From an uncultured Victivallaceae bacterium (GTDB lineage: Bacteria; Verrucomicrobiota; Lentisphaeria; Victivallales; Victivallaceae), in the NCBI GenBank assembly GCA_944389925.1, contig CALXOD010000022.1:1-51268 (forward strand): a stretch of 51,268 nt of DNA. Direction: 5' to 3'. Position 1 is the first letter of the stretch, and every line of letters starts with the position of its first letter. This document shows positions 1-8,095 of the stretch, piece after piece. Both the position numbers and the translations under genes were made by a program. The notes beneath the pieces were generated by a model, which was not told the DNA's origin, searched no databases, and saw only the letters and a list, made by a program, of their open reading frames with translations.

Positions 1-7
1 ACTCAAA

Positions 8-1036
8 TCATTTTTCAAATGCGTTCATCAGTTTAACAGCGTCAGGATGCTGCTGTTCTGCGGCACGTCTGATATACTCCCGGCATTTGGCTTCGTCCGG
101 CTCTTTCTGGATCACGCCGCCTTTGGAGTACCAAAGCCCGACCCAGAATTGCGCCGTTGCATCCCCCTTGTCGGCATGTTCGACTGCTTTCCCGGCCCAG
201 AATGCCAGTTGTTCTTTATCCGGTTCCACCTCATCGTAATATTCAACCATTTTGAGTACGGCTCCGGTAACGTTATTTTCAGCGGCGCGGCGGCACCATT
301 TCCAACTCTCTGGACGGTTGGGTTCCATACCATCACCAGTATAACAGCAGGCCGCCAGAAAGAATTGAGATTCGCCGTGTCCCTTCTCAGCCAAGACGGT
401 AATCTCCTTCAGGGCTTCGGCTTTGTTCCCGGTAACTCCCTGTCCGAAAAAGCGGCATTTAGCCAGATAGAACTGCGCCCGCTTTGATCCGTTGGCGGCG
501 GCCTTCTGATAATGCGGGATGGCGGCAGCGTAATCCTGACAGTTATAGTATCTGGTTCCAAGCTCAAGCTGTGCGCGGGTCTCCACGGCGGCGCTGACTT
601 TCATATCGGTTTCGGTCTCATTAGCGGCAATGGTTTCGAGCCTCATTACCGGCATCTCCCATCCCTCGACCCGGTAGCTTCGGCCAACGGCCTGCACTAT
701 CTTCCCGGCGAATTTATCGAGCTGCTGCGGATTCGGCGCATAAACGAAACAGATTGTTCGGAAGTCGTCGCTTCCGAGTGCTTCCAGCAGCATATAGCCG
801 ACATTCTCGGCGGCGCTGCTGACCGGAAACAAGAGGCCGTCTACCGTCACCTCTCTGCCGCTGCCGGTGACTGTCGGCAGGTCACTAAACGGGTGTACGG
901 GAGCATACGCCGCCAGTGTCGTAACAGTCATATCCTGCGGTACTGATGCAGTCTGGGGACAGGCTTTACAACCCAATACCACTGTAGCAGAGGTAAGGCC
1001 GCAAATTGCCATAATTAACCATTTAATTTTCTGCAT
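8..1036 (-). CDS. Sel1-repeat lipoprotein
   Basis: A 342-residue exported lipoprotein. The N-terminus is a signal peptide ending in a lipobox (VLGC, Cys23), so it should be anchored in a membrane. Residues from about 150 to the end hold Sel1-like/TPR-type helical repeats with the usual A-x-x-x-L-G/A-x-x-Y/C-x-x-G spacing (for example AQFYLAKCRFFGQG and AQFWVGLWYSKGG). Such repeats form solenoid scaffolds that bind other proteins. Residues 40-140 form a separate domain that I do not recognise. It is the last visible gene of a minus-strand block of exported proteins starting at 4929. A gap of about 57 bases separates it from the gene before, and that gap holds only AT-rich sequence. The role is probably protein-protein interaction at the envelope; the partner is unknown. 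Confidence 0.8.
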   Translation of the reverse strand: MQKIKWLIMAICGLTSATVVLGCKACPQTASVPQDMTVTTLAAYAPVHPFSDLPTVTGSGREVTVDGLLFPVSSAAENVGYMLLEALGSDDFRTICFVYAPNPQQLDKFAGKIVQAVGRSYRVEGWEMPVMRLETIAANETETDMKVSAAVETRAQLELGTRYYNCQDYAAAIPHYQKAAANGSKRAQFYLAKCRFFGQGVTGNKAEALKEITVLAEKGHGESQFFLAACCYTGDGMEPNRPESWKWCRRAAENNVTGAVLKMVEYYDEVEPDKEQLAFWAGKAVEHADKGDATAQFWVGLWYSKGGVIQKEPDEAKCREYIRRAAEQQHPDAVKLMNAFEK

Positions 1037-1093
1037 ATTAATATCTTCAATATTTGTAGTTTTTTATATCAATGATTATATTAAATTAACTTA

Positions 1094-1360
1094 TTAATCT
1101 TTCTGATCTTTATCTTCTTGATCTTCAGTTAGACCAGTGATCAGGCTCAATACAAATAAAATAGAAATAAATATAAGTATTCGTTTCAGGGTTTCATCCA
1201 GGCCCTTGAAAAAGGGATTCCTGTCATTTTGTGGCTCGGTAGTTTGGGAGGATGGCATTGAAACATATTTTTCTTCCATTTTTTGTGTACAATCTCTCAT
1301 GCCCCAAAGGCATAATATGATTACTCCCAAAATAATACTACTGCATCCCGGAAACTTCAT
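1094..1360 (-). CDS. small membrane protein, unknown function
   Basis: An 88-residue protein with two hydrophobic segments, at about residues 5-21 (SSIILGVIILCLWG) and 61-78 (ILIFISILFVLSLITG). They are joined by a polar loop, and the tail is acidic and lysine-rich. Its ATG overlaps the stop of the 60-residue ORF upstream by 4 bases (ATGA), which points to coupled translation. A purine-rich stretch (GAAAGAGAAAG) ahead of the ATG can serve as ribosome binding site. I recognise no family. It sits in the exported-protein block of the integrative element. Confidence 0.6.
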   Translation of the reverse strand: MKFPGCSSIILGVIILCLWGMRDCTQKMEEKYVSMPSSQTTEPQNDRNPFFKGLDETLKRILIFISILFVLSLITGLTEDQEDKDQKD

Positions 1361-1539
1361 GTTTCTTTCTCTTTCTCTTCCAATTCTCTCAGTTTTTCCT
1401 TCAGTTTTTCCAATTCTTTCTGCTCGTGCTCCTCCTGCTTCTCTTTCTTATCCAGCTCCTTTGGAGCGGAAAGCAGGGACAGCGGTTCAAAACCATATTT
1501 CTCGCAATACCATCTGTTTGTTCGCAGAGCTTGAACCAA
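1357..1539 (-). CDS. short Lys/Glu-rich coiled-coil ORF, start uncertain
   Basis: A 60-residue reading frame, about half of which is a charged helix (KLKEKLRELEEKEKET at the C-terminus) likely to form a coiled coil. The only usual start is a TTG at 1539, with no clear ribosome binding site. The same frame stays open upstream to a TAG at about 1630-1632, and the extra codons look like coding sequence. The gene may therefore use a rare start (ATT) or may be a 5'-truncated remnant. The stop overlaps the start of the next gene by 4 bases. Function unknown. Confidence 0.4.
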   Translation of the reverse strand: MVQALRTNRWYCEKYGFEPLSLLSAPKELDKKEKQEEHEQKELEKLKEKLRELEEKEKET

Positions 1540-1645
1540 ACTTTGATGTTCGTATTCCCTTTGGATTTGATAGTTTTTCGTTTCCCTTTTCTTGACAGAA
1601 ATAAGAATGAGCCTTGGTGTATTGATAGCCTATATTTATGGCCTT

Positions 1646-2929
1646 TTACTTTACCGTGTTCTTCCCAAAATATGACGGACTAAACTGATCTAACTCATAC
1701 AACTTTGTTTTCTGTAGATAGTTTTTGTAACGAGAATCTCCCCATTCGCTCTTAATAAGTTCCAAGAATTGAACGTAAATATCGGCTGTGTGCGGAGAAC
1801 GAATCTGAGTAAGCATATCAGCTCCATTTGTTCTCACTACAAATTTATTAACAACATCCTCCATCGCATCTTCATCATCCTTATAAGCATACTTACAATT
1901 TTGAACTTCAATATATGCGTTTTTGCAGAATATAGAATAAGGTAAGTCGTTGAAAACAAAGGAGTGTAACATGATAGCTGATCTTAAATCGTTGTCTGTT
2001 TCCAGCTTAAAGTCATCAATATCGGAACGCGAACGAGAATCTGTTACTTTTGATAAATAAATTTCCATATCCCCATAGATACTTTGCAGATCTTTAATAT
2101 GAAAAGCCATACTATTGTTTAATGCTTTCCACTGCATTGCTGTTGCATGAGGGGCGGCCTTATAAGCCTTATATGGTCTTAATGCTTTTGTTTCGTGGAA
2201 ATCCTTTTCCCACTGCAAAGTTATCAAATTCACATAAGGTACATATAACCACAACTGCCGCCATTGGAATCCATCTATCTTTTGGTGTGTACTTTCTTGG
2301 ATGCGAAAAAGATCCGCTACTAAAACTTTGTCTTCAATCGGGTGGAATTGGGCTCCCCATATAGCAATTTTTTTACGCAAAGCTGAATCAGATTTGCCAA
2401 AATCTTTCTGCATTTTATACGAAACGTCTCGAACCTGTTCCCCGAAGTTTTTCTCTATTTTTTTGGTAATATCCTTAAAATTAGGATTGTCGGTTGGGGC
2501 GGGGGAGGCGGTATTCTCAAGCATATCTTGCAACGCAGTAAAAGAATAAGCACGAATTGCTGAAATCTGTGTAAAAACACAAAAATCCAATAGTTGAAGT
2601 TCAAGTCTGGATAGTTTCTCTCCGTTTTTTAATTTAGGAGACAACTCACGACGATACAGAGCCGTGCTGAATGATGCTAAATCCCGTATATCAGCCTTGT
2701 CTCTTGTGACAGTAAAATTTGTCAGCCCATCTTCTGTTCCAGACAACTCAAAATAGCCATCTGAATTCCTATAGGCAACTTTAGACGTCAATGTATTATG
2801 ACTTACTTCGACATCTGCTAGGGGCGGAAGAAGGAGATCCTCGTGGGCTGTTTGTTTCGTTGTTTCACAACCTGTAATGCAAAGTGAAATTGCAAGCGAA
2901 AGGGCTGATTTAAAAATTTTGGATTTCAT
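1646..2929 (-). CDS. putative lipoprotein, unknown function
   Basis: A 427-residue protein with a lipoprotein signal peptide (SLAISLCITGC, Cys21). The rest is soluble, mixed alpha/beta by eye, with few cysteines. The middle (about residues 75-220) looks helical, and I see no catalytic motif. Its ATG directly abuts the stop codon of the gene at 2930-4339, so the two are surely co-transcribed and probably made in fixed ratio. It most likely works as a membrane-tethered partner of that protein. Codon use and base composition are AT-richer than in the chromosomal genes further right, which fits acquisition with the element. Confidence 0.7.
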   Translation of the reverse strand: MKSKIFKSALSLAISLCITGCETTKQTAHEDLLLPPLADVEVSHNTLTSKVAYRNSDGYFELSGTEDGLTNFTVTRDKADIRDLASFSTALYRRELSPKLKNGEKLSRLELQLLDFCVFTQISAIRAYSFTALQDMLENTASPAPTDNPNFKDITKKIEKNFGEQVRDVSYKMQKDFGKSDSALRKKIAIWGAQFHPIEDKVLVADLFRIQESTHQKIDGFQWRQLWLYVPYVNLITLQWEKDFHETKALRPYKAYKAAPHATAMQWKALNNSMAFHIKDLQSIYGDMEIYLSKVTDSRSRSDIDDFKLETDNDLRSAIMLHSFVFNDLPYSIFCKNAYIEVQNCKYAYKDDEDAMEDVVNKFVVRTNGADMLTQIRSPHTADIYVQFLELIKSEWGDSRYKNYLQKTKLYELDQFSPSYFGKNTVK

Positions 2930-4339
2930 TTAGTCTATTCCTATCTCAAAAGGGCTTTTTTTCTTGGTAAAATTGTCCAATGGGCTATTGCTCTGTGTAG
3001 AATATTCAAAAGGGGATTCTGCTTGATTCGTGAACTCAAGAGATGATATTCTCTTTTGATTAATCTCCAAGAAGGACTCGAATCCGCTTTCATCAAAAAC
3101 ACTTGTGCGCTGTTGAATCTCAGTAGGAAGATAGCCGAGAATATCTTTCATTGAGATTGTAGGTCTTGCGAACTCTTTATAAATCCATTCAAAAGCAACC
3201 TCATAAACAAGCTCTGTTGTAATACCGGTCCCTATAACAATCCACCCAGTGGGAGTTGCTCCAAGCGCAACAAGAACATAGGTGGCAGTACCAGCAACAA
3301 TAGCTCCCCCACAATTTTTTGCACTTTCTTTGATAAATTCTTCTTCTGAAATTGAGCCCCGGGAAAATTTGTAAACTGTAATTCCCTCTGTAAAAACAAG
3401 TGTCATAACTCCTGCTGAAATGCTTGCTTTCGCGGGGGAGATTGGGATACTCAAGGTTCGAACGGTTTTTCCATTTATTTTGTGTTCTTGTAAAAGACCA
3501 CGAGTGAACTTTACTCCTGGTATCTTTGCAAAATCAGCAGCTTCTTTCGGGATTCTTTTCATACCGGGAATCTTCGCTATGGGTCTTGCTATTCTTTCTG
3601 CTCGGCGAGCATTTGCAAGAACTGCCCGATCAATAGAATATTTGGTTTTTAATGTATTACCCCAAGTGGCATAGAGCATGTCACCCATGCGTGTTGAGTA
3701 TAACTCAGTCATCAAAGATTCTGCAACTGCCTGTTGATTCTTTCCCCCACGCTTCAGCACCTTTATTAGTCGCTTTTTAAGAAAAGAGATATATTCGGGC
3801 TTATTTTTGAACAGAATCTCAGTATTCTTTTCGATGTTTCTGATAATTTGATCTTCGGGAAGCACTAGTTTGATTAAAGTATTATCTGGCTCAAGATCTC
3901 CCAGCAGGTGAATATCGTATAAGAGAGAAGCAAGAGCGTTTGCCTGTTTCGGAGGAAGCCCCGTAAGCCGAACGGCCTCGCCATTGATACGCTTGACAAA
4001 AGTTCTCCATAATTCTATGATTTCTTTTTCTTTCCCCGGATAATTTTTTGCAAGTAAATTTAGCGTTTCTTGCGGGATAGAGTCATTCAAAGTCCAGCCA
4101 TGTCCTAAAATACGATGGTTTCCCGGAATTTTCCCTAATTGCTGTCGAAAAGCTTCTGGAAGATCATGGTCAATACCAGAACTGATGGTATACGAGAGTT
4201 CCTTAAATGCGTCATCTCCATAGCCATTGAAAATACCAGTAAAGTCATCATAGTGCAACTTCGCACTTCCGTGTGCAAAACATACAATAGGAACGGAAGT
4301 GAGCAAAAACAGTAATAGGTTTTGTATTTTTTTTAGCAT
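2930..4339 (-). CDS. exported protein with a zinc-hydrolase-like His/Asp pattern, unknown function
   Basis: A 469-residue protein with a Sec signal peptide (cleavage near ...IVCFA|HGSAK). The N-terminal half has His at the start of the mature chain, HRILGHGW at about 77-84, and DIHLLGD at about 142-148. This spacing is reminiscent of the zinc sites of S1/P1 nucleases and zinc phospholipase C, but the match is weak and the full set of ligands is not seen. Residues of about 345-385 form a Gly/Ala-rich hydrophobic stretch (GGAIVAGTATYVLVALGA, then GWIVIGTGI) that could insert into a membrane. The C-terminus has three short repeats of the form SPFE/SPLD. It lies 2 bases downstream of the membrane protein at 4342 and abuts the lipoprotein at 1646. 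An exported enzyme or effector is possible; this is unproven. Confidence 0.65.
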   Translation of the reverse strand: MLKKIQNLLLFLLTSVPIVCFAHGSAKLHYDDFTGIFNGYGDDAFKELSYTISSGIDHDLPEAFRQQLGKIPGNHRILGHGWTLNDSIPQETLNLLAKNYPGKEKEIIELWRTFVKRINGEAVRLTGLPPKQANALASLLYDIHLLGDLEPDNTLIKLVLPEDQIIRNIEKNTEILFKNKPEYISFLKKRLIKVLKRGGKNQQAVAESLMTELYSTRMGDMLYATWGNTLKTKYSIDRAVLANARRAERIARPIAKIPGMKRIPKEAADFAKIPGVKFTRGLLQEHKINGKTVRTLSIPISPAKASISAGVMTLVFTEGITVYKFSRGSISEEEFIKESAKNCGGAIVAGTATYVLVALGATPTGWIVIGTGITTELVYEVAFEWIYKEFARPTISMKDILGYLPTEIQQRTSVFDESGFESFLEINQKRISSLEFTNQAESPFEYSTQSNSPLDNFTKKKSPFEIGID

Positions 4340-4341
4340 TT

Positions 4342-4929
4342 TTATTCCACAAAGAAGATGATTTGGTCATTTGTCATTTCATAGATCCGTTTTACGGGAG
4401 CCGGAATTTTCAATAGTTTTGTGGAAATATGTTTTTCTAATTCAACAACAATATTTTCCTGATTTAGCAGAAACTCTTTTTGCTGGGTATCGGAAAAATC
4501 AAAGAAATTTATTGTATCAATGGAAACATTTGTAACAGAAAGCCAACCATTATCCGGGATAACTGATAGTGCAACTCGAACTTCTGCGTCAGATTGTTGA
4601 ACTTCATTTCCTTTTTTATAGAAAGCTTTTCCCGCCAGAACAACGAAAATATCCTTCTCATGGGGAAATGCTTTTTTTACTGCAAATAGGTTTAACCCGA
4701 TCCCCTCCGTTGATTCTCCTGAGTTGATGAATCCCCATGTGATCGGAACAGAAAAAGACTGAAGTGCAACTTCTCTGAAGTTCACCTTTGTATAAAGTCT
4801 TGCGGCAGGAGGATATTCATTTTGCGTATTTTGCATTGTGCGAATAGCAACAGGTGCAATAGGAGCAATAGTTCCTAAGACCAACAATGTTGCGACAATC
4901 AACCAGATAATGAATCTTTTCTTTTTCAT
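4342..4929 (-). CDS. membrane-anchored protein, possibly YceB/DUF1439-like
   Basis: A 195-residue protein with one N-terminal membrane segment (residues 7-28) after three lysines. It is either an uncleaved anchor or a signal peptide. The remainder is a beta-rich extracytoplasmic domain. The C-terminal third, with a long helix followed by IPAPVKRIYEM, faintly recalls the YceB/DUF1439 lipoproteins, but I rate this as a guess. It is the first gene of the minus-strand block and is divergent from the kinase gene at 5396, with a 466-base spacer. Genes follow at 2 and 0 bases, so the three upstream proteins probably form one complex. Confidence 0.65.
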   Translation of the reverse strand: MKKKRFIIWLIVATLLVLGTIAPIAPVAIRTMQNTQNEYPPAARLYTKVNFREVALQSFSVPITWGFINSGESTEGIGLNLFAVKKAFPHEKDIFVVLAGKAFYKKGNEVQQSDAEVRVALSVIPDNGWLSVTNVSIDTINFFDFSDTQQKEFLLNQENIVVELEKHISTKLLKIPAPVKRIYEMTNDQIIFFVE

Positions 4930-5334
4930 ATCTGCATTTCTTTCTACATATGACTCCCGTAATTGTTGATTTTCTTTTCAACTACTTCTCAATCGAGGGA
5001 ATCTTACGTGAAGTCGGGAAAAAGTGCAGAAAAAAAAGCACGTTCTCTGTATTCGCTGCAACGAAGAGGCACTTGCAAGCCCGTCACCCGCAAACGAAAC
5101 ACCGAGAACGTGCCACAAGTACGTCAGTAGAACAAACGCACAGCGGCACGCTCTGATCCGGTCGTTTTTGCGGGTACTCAATAAAAAGTTTGCAAGTTTT
5201 CTTCGAGTTGCAATCCCACCGATCAAGCTGTCGATCTATAAGACAAGTCCATTTCTCCGGACTTACCCGTATTGAATGTACTGCCATAATTACAAAAATG
5301 CAAATTCAGCATATCGTCTTTCTTTAAACAGAAA
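4930..5334. other. divergent intergenic region, no gene seen
   Basis: The spacer between the exported-protein block (minus) and the kinase module (plus) must hold the promoters for both. Apart from the inverted repeat at 5038-5113 and the kinase promoter candidate just to its right, I see nothing coding: the short frames here lack ribosome binding sites and family features. Confidence 0.5.
5038..5113. repeat. 10-bp perfect inverted repeat, 56-base loop
   Basis: GCACGTTCTC at 5038-5047 pairs with GAGAACGTGC at 5104-5113. The region between is GC-richer than its flanks and could fold further. It lies midway between two divergent transcription units. It could be an operator pair, an RNA element in a leader, or a small RNA. 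No U-run follows on either strand, so it is not a simple terminator. Confidence 0.5.
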
Positions 5335-5363
5335 TTGATTTTCAATGCAAAGAGTGATATTTT
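5335..5363 (+). promoter_or_regulatory. candidate sigma-70 promoter of the kinase gene
   Basis: TTGATT at 5335-5340 and TATTTT at 5358-5363 are separated by 17 bases. They lie about 30 bases ahead of the TTG start at 5396, and an AAGGAG ribosome binding site stands at 5381-5386. Confidence 0.45.
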
Positions 5364-5395
5364 CTTCGTGAACATCGCAAAAGGAGTACAGAGAA

Positions 5396-7174
5396 TTGTT
5401 GAACACAGATGTACAGTTTCATAATTTGACCCTCGTCCGGCGTTGCGGCAGCGGCGCGTATGGCGAGGTCTGGCTATGCCGGGATATTACCGGTAAGATT
5501 CTGGCGTTGAAGCTGATTCAGAAGACGAAGCAGAATGCTGAACTCAAAAGTGTGGTGGCATTGCGTCTGACGCTGCCGGAGCACCCGAATGTGCTTTCCA
5601 TTCACCATGTAGCCATGGATGAAGATTTCCTCTGGTACACCATGGATGCCGCCGACAACCTTTCAACGGAAGATTCGTACATCCCCGACACCTTGGAGAA
5701 CCGTATCCGTCAGCACCGGCAACTGGACATCACCGTTATCATGCGTGAACTGATTGCCGGTCTTGCCGCGCTTCATGCCGTCGGTATGGTTCACCGCGAC
5801 ATCAAACCGGCCAATATTTTATTTATCCACGGCCGCGCCGTTCTCGGTGATGTCGGAATGGTCACTGCCGATACATCGAGCATGTCGCTGGCCGGAACGC
5901 TGGGATTTATTCCTCCGGAAGTTCGTGATGGTACGAGTTCACCCGGCACTGTCGGCAAGGCGGGCGACGTCTACGCTCTCGGCATGGTTCTGTATTGTAT
6001 GATTACCGGCAATGCACCGGAGGAATTTCCGGCTCTCCCGACGAACCTGCCGCACACTCCGCAAATTCGGCGGCTGAACCATCTGGCCTGCCGTGCGTGT
6101 GAGCGCAGTGCATCAACGCGGCTGACCAGTCTTGATGCCTTCTCCCGAGAGCTGGACAGCATCATTGCACGGGAGCAAACGCCGATAACTCTGCGTGAAC
6201 GGCTTGTTGCACATAAACGCACGACTGCAAAATTGTTATTGTGGATGACGGCGGCAATCGTGCTTATTGTCAGTGGAGTAATATTTGGGCCGCGTTTCAA
6301 GGGCACAACATCAGCACCGGCTGTTTCGGCAACAGTGGAACAGCCGTCCGTACCGTCAACACCGGTTCCTGCCGCAACCGGGAAAACAACACTGCCGGAA
6401 GCTGAATATGAGGTCGTTTTTGTTCCTGATTTTGCACAAGTACCGGAAACGGAAGAAGAACCGTCACTCCTGCCGCCACCGAAACCAGTCATAGTGAAAA
6501 AAGGGGAGAAGCCAAGGCCGGAAAAGATAGAGCGGCATTACGAAACATGGCGGTTACCGGCAGTAACGAAAAATATGAATCCGTTAACTGCCCGGATTCT
6601 GTCTCTGCGAAAATTGGCGTCTGAGTTGACCTGTACCCCGGAAGAGCGTAAGCGATTGGAGAAGCGTGAACGGCTGGATGCCTTCGAAAAATTCGACTCA
6701 GTTGCATCATTCTATTATATGGCCTTTGCTATGAATGATCTACTTCGCAAAAAGGAAGAGATGATTGGTGACAGTGGCATTCGATTTGAACCACAGCCAA
6801 GTCTTCGGAAAGTTGAGTCGGCGGCGTTGAAACGCCTGAAGGCTGATTTACTGGTGTTTGACGACTCCGATAAGCTGTTTCAGGATTATATCCTGATCGC
6901 CAAGCTGCCGCCGATGCCGAAACGCACGGAGGAGGAGTGGAAGAAATTCCTGTTGTCGCCGGAAGGATATGCATTGTATCCGCATTCATGGCTGCAGGTA
7001 AATATCTGCAATCGTGAAATTGAATGTCGTATCTGTGAAAATGCCAATGTCATGCAATGGGATTTCTTTCTGGAGCGCGAGCAGGAAACATACTGGCTTT
7101 CATTTGTCGCCAAGCAGGAGCGCTTTTTGGGTGAACGCGCAGAAACATTTAAAAAACTTGTCGTAGCCCTGTAA
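5396..7174 (+). CDS. membrane Ser/Thr protein kinase
   Basis: A 592-residue Hanks-type kinase. The N-terminal domain (about 8-265) has the glycine loop GSGAYGEVW, the ATP lysine in LALKLI (K39), the catalytic loop HRDIKPAN (about 131-138), a metal site that reads GDVGM rather than the usual DFG, and a P-P-E anchor. One membrane segment follows at about 279-297 (LLLWMTAAIVLIVSGVIFG). The outer part (300-592) starts with a Pro/Thr-rich linker, is otherwise helical, and is not recognised. The kinase should thus read an external or periplasmic cue and phosphorylate cytoplasmic targets. The TTG start is set by AAGGAG at 5381-5386, 9 bases ahead. A sigma factor and a zinc-finger protein follow in the same direction. 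The DVG in place of DFG keeps the Asp, so activity is likely. Confidence 0.9.
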   Translation: MLNTDVQFHNLTLVRRCGSGAYGEVWLCRDITGKILALKLIQKTKQNAELKSVVALRLTLPEHPNVLSIHHVAMDEDFLWYTMDAADNLSTEDSYIPDTLENRIRQHRQLDITVIMRELIAGLAALHAVGMVHRDIKPANILFIHGRAVLGDVGMVTADTSSMSLAGTLGFIPPEVRDGTSSPGTVGKAGDVYALGMVLYCMITGNAPEEFPALPTNLPHTPQIRRLNHLACRACERSASTRLTSLDAFSRELDSIIAREQTPITLRERLVAHKRTTAKLLLWMTAAIVLIVSGVIFGPRFKGTTSAPAVSATVEQPSVPSTPVPAATGKTTLPEAEYEVVFVPDFAQVPETEEEPSLLPPPKPVIVKKGEKPRPEKIERHYETWRLPAVTKNMNPLTARILSLRKLASELTCTPEERKRLEKRERLDAFEKFDSVASFYYMAFAMNDLLRKKEEMIGDSGIRFEPQPSLRKVESAALKRLKADLLVFDDSDKLFQDYILIAKLPPMPKRTEEEWKKFLLSPEGYALYPHSWLQVNICNREIECRICENANVMQWDFFLEREQETYWLSFVAKQERFLGERAETFKKLVVAL

Positions 7175-7219
7175 GAATCGTCCTTCTTTCCGGGAGTTGA
7201 TTACAAGGAATGGTTCAAC

Positions 7220-7834
7220 ATGGCATACACCACAAAAAAATCGCTGTTGCGGAAGGTTCGCGAAGGTGACGAAATCGGCTGGCATGAGTTTTATGAAACT
7301 TACAAGCCGCTGATTCTGCGGCGCGGAATGGACTTCAGTCTGCGGACGCAGGAACTCGCCGAACTGGTGCAGAAGGTTATGCTGGAATTTTTTCAGAAGG
7401 ATTTGTTTCACGGCAGGTACGATATCGATAGTGTTCCGGAAGAACTGACTTTTCGGTATGATGAAAAGAAGGGGCGTTTTCGCGATTTTCTGCGCCGGGT
7501 CGTGACGAATCATGCACTGAAGATTCTGCGCTCCCGCCGCAATCAGGCTCCGCTGGACGGTCTGGCACACGCAATACCTGATCCATCCCGCAATTGCGAC
7601 GAGCAATGGGAAAATGAGTGGCGCCAGCACCTGATGACACAGGCTTTGGCGGAACTGCGGGGCCAGGTCGCATCCGTTACTTATCAGGCATTTGAAATGT
7701 ACGCAATGAAACGGAAGAGTGTGACCGATACTGCGGAGTTCCTGAATCTCTCCGTTTCCAGCGTGTATACCGCCCGGAGCCGCTGCGTGGCGAAATTGAA
7801 AGCGATCATCGGAGAGTTGGAGGCGCGGCAATGA
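7220..7834 (+). CDS. ECF-like RNA polymerase sigma factor
   Basis: A 204-residue sigma-70 family protein of the ECF-like type common in Planctomycetota and their relatives. Region 2 covers about residues 10-100, with the core-binding and -10 helices around ELVQKVMLEFF and FRDFLRRVVTNHALKILR. Region 4 is a C-terminal HTH (about 157-190, TAEFLNLSVSSVYTARSR). A long acidic linker joins them. It directs RNA polymerase to a dedicated promoter set. It follows the kinase gene by 45 bases, and its stop overlaps the ATG of the next gene (ATGA), so the zinc-finger protein is probably its control partner. Kinase-linked ECF groups are known in which phosphorylation switches the sigma factor on; that is an inference here. 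Confidence 0.85.
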   Translation: MAYTTKKSLLRKVREGDEIGWHEFYETYKPLILRRGMDFSLRTQELAELVQKVMLEFFQKDLFHGRYDIDSVPEELTFRYDEKKGRFRDFLRRVVTNHALKILRSRRNQAPLDGLAHAIPDPSRNCDEQWENEWRQHLMTQALAELRGQVASVTYQAFEMYAMKRKSVTDTAEFLNLSVSSVYTARSRCVAKLKAIIGELEARQ

Positions 7835-8061
7835 AACACTATACCAGTGAGAAACTTGAGCTTTATCGTCACAGACAAATGGGCGTCCTCGGCCGCATCC
7901 AGTGTGCTTCCCATCTGAAAGAGTGTGCGGAATGCCGGGAGCGTCTTGCCGAGCTTCAGGCTGACGACCAACTTATAGCCGAACTCCGGGAAAGCGTCCG
8001 CATCTATAAGGAATTGTCCAATATGCCGCTGGGCCCGGATAAGCGTACTTTCACAGAATGA
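7831..8061 (+). CDS. short zinc-finger (ZAS/HC2-type) anti-sigma-like protein
   Basis: A 76-residue protein with H-x3-C-x2-C (HLKECAEC, about residues 28-35), the core of zinc-binding anti-sigma domains. His and Cys should bind zinc, and the domain would clamp the sigma factor encoded just upstream. Unlike most anti-sigma factors, it has no membrane segment and ends soon after the domain, so any signal must come from elsewhere, plausibly from the kinase at 5396. The ATGA overlap with the sigma gene supports equimolar synthesis. A very short HC2 protein could instead be a zinc-binding regulator that does not bind sigma. Confidence 0.7.
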   Translation: MKHYTSEKLELYRHRQMGVLGRIQCASHLKECAECRERLAELQADDQLIAELRESVRIYKELSNMPLGPDKRTFTE

Positions 8062-8077
8062 AGTCCGGCTACTTTCT

Positions 8078-8095
8078 GCCGGATAATATTCCGGC
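8078..8095. terminator. weak hairpin between convergent genes
   Basis: GCCGGA at 8078-8083 pairs with TCCGGC at 8090-8095 around a 6-base loop, between the anti-sigma gene and the convergent nuclease gene. A direct repeat CCGGCTACT (8065-8073 and 8091-8099) overlaps it. There is no good U-run, so terminator function is uncertain. Confidence 0.3.

Noticed and set aside
4930-5290. Short frames in the spacer between the divergent blocks
   Set aside because: They overlap each other on both strands, lack ribosome binding sites and show no protein-like composition.
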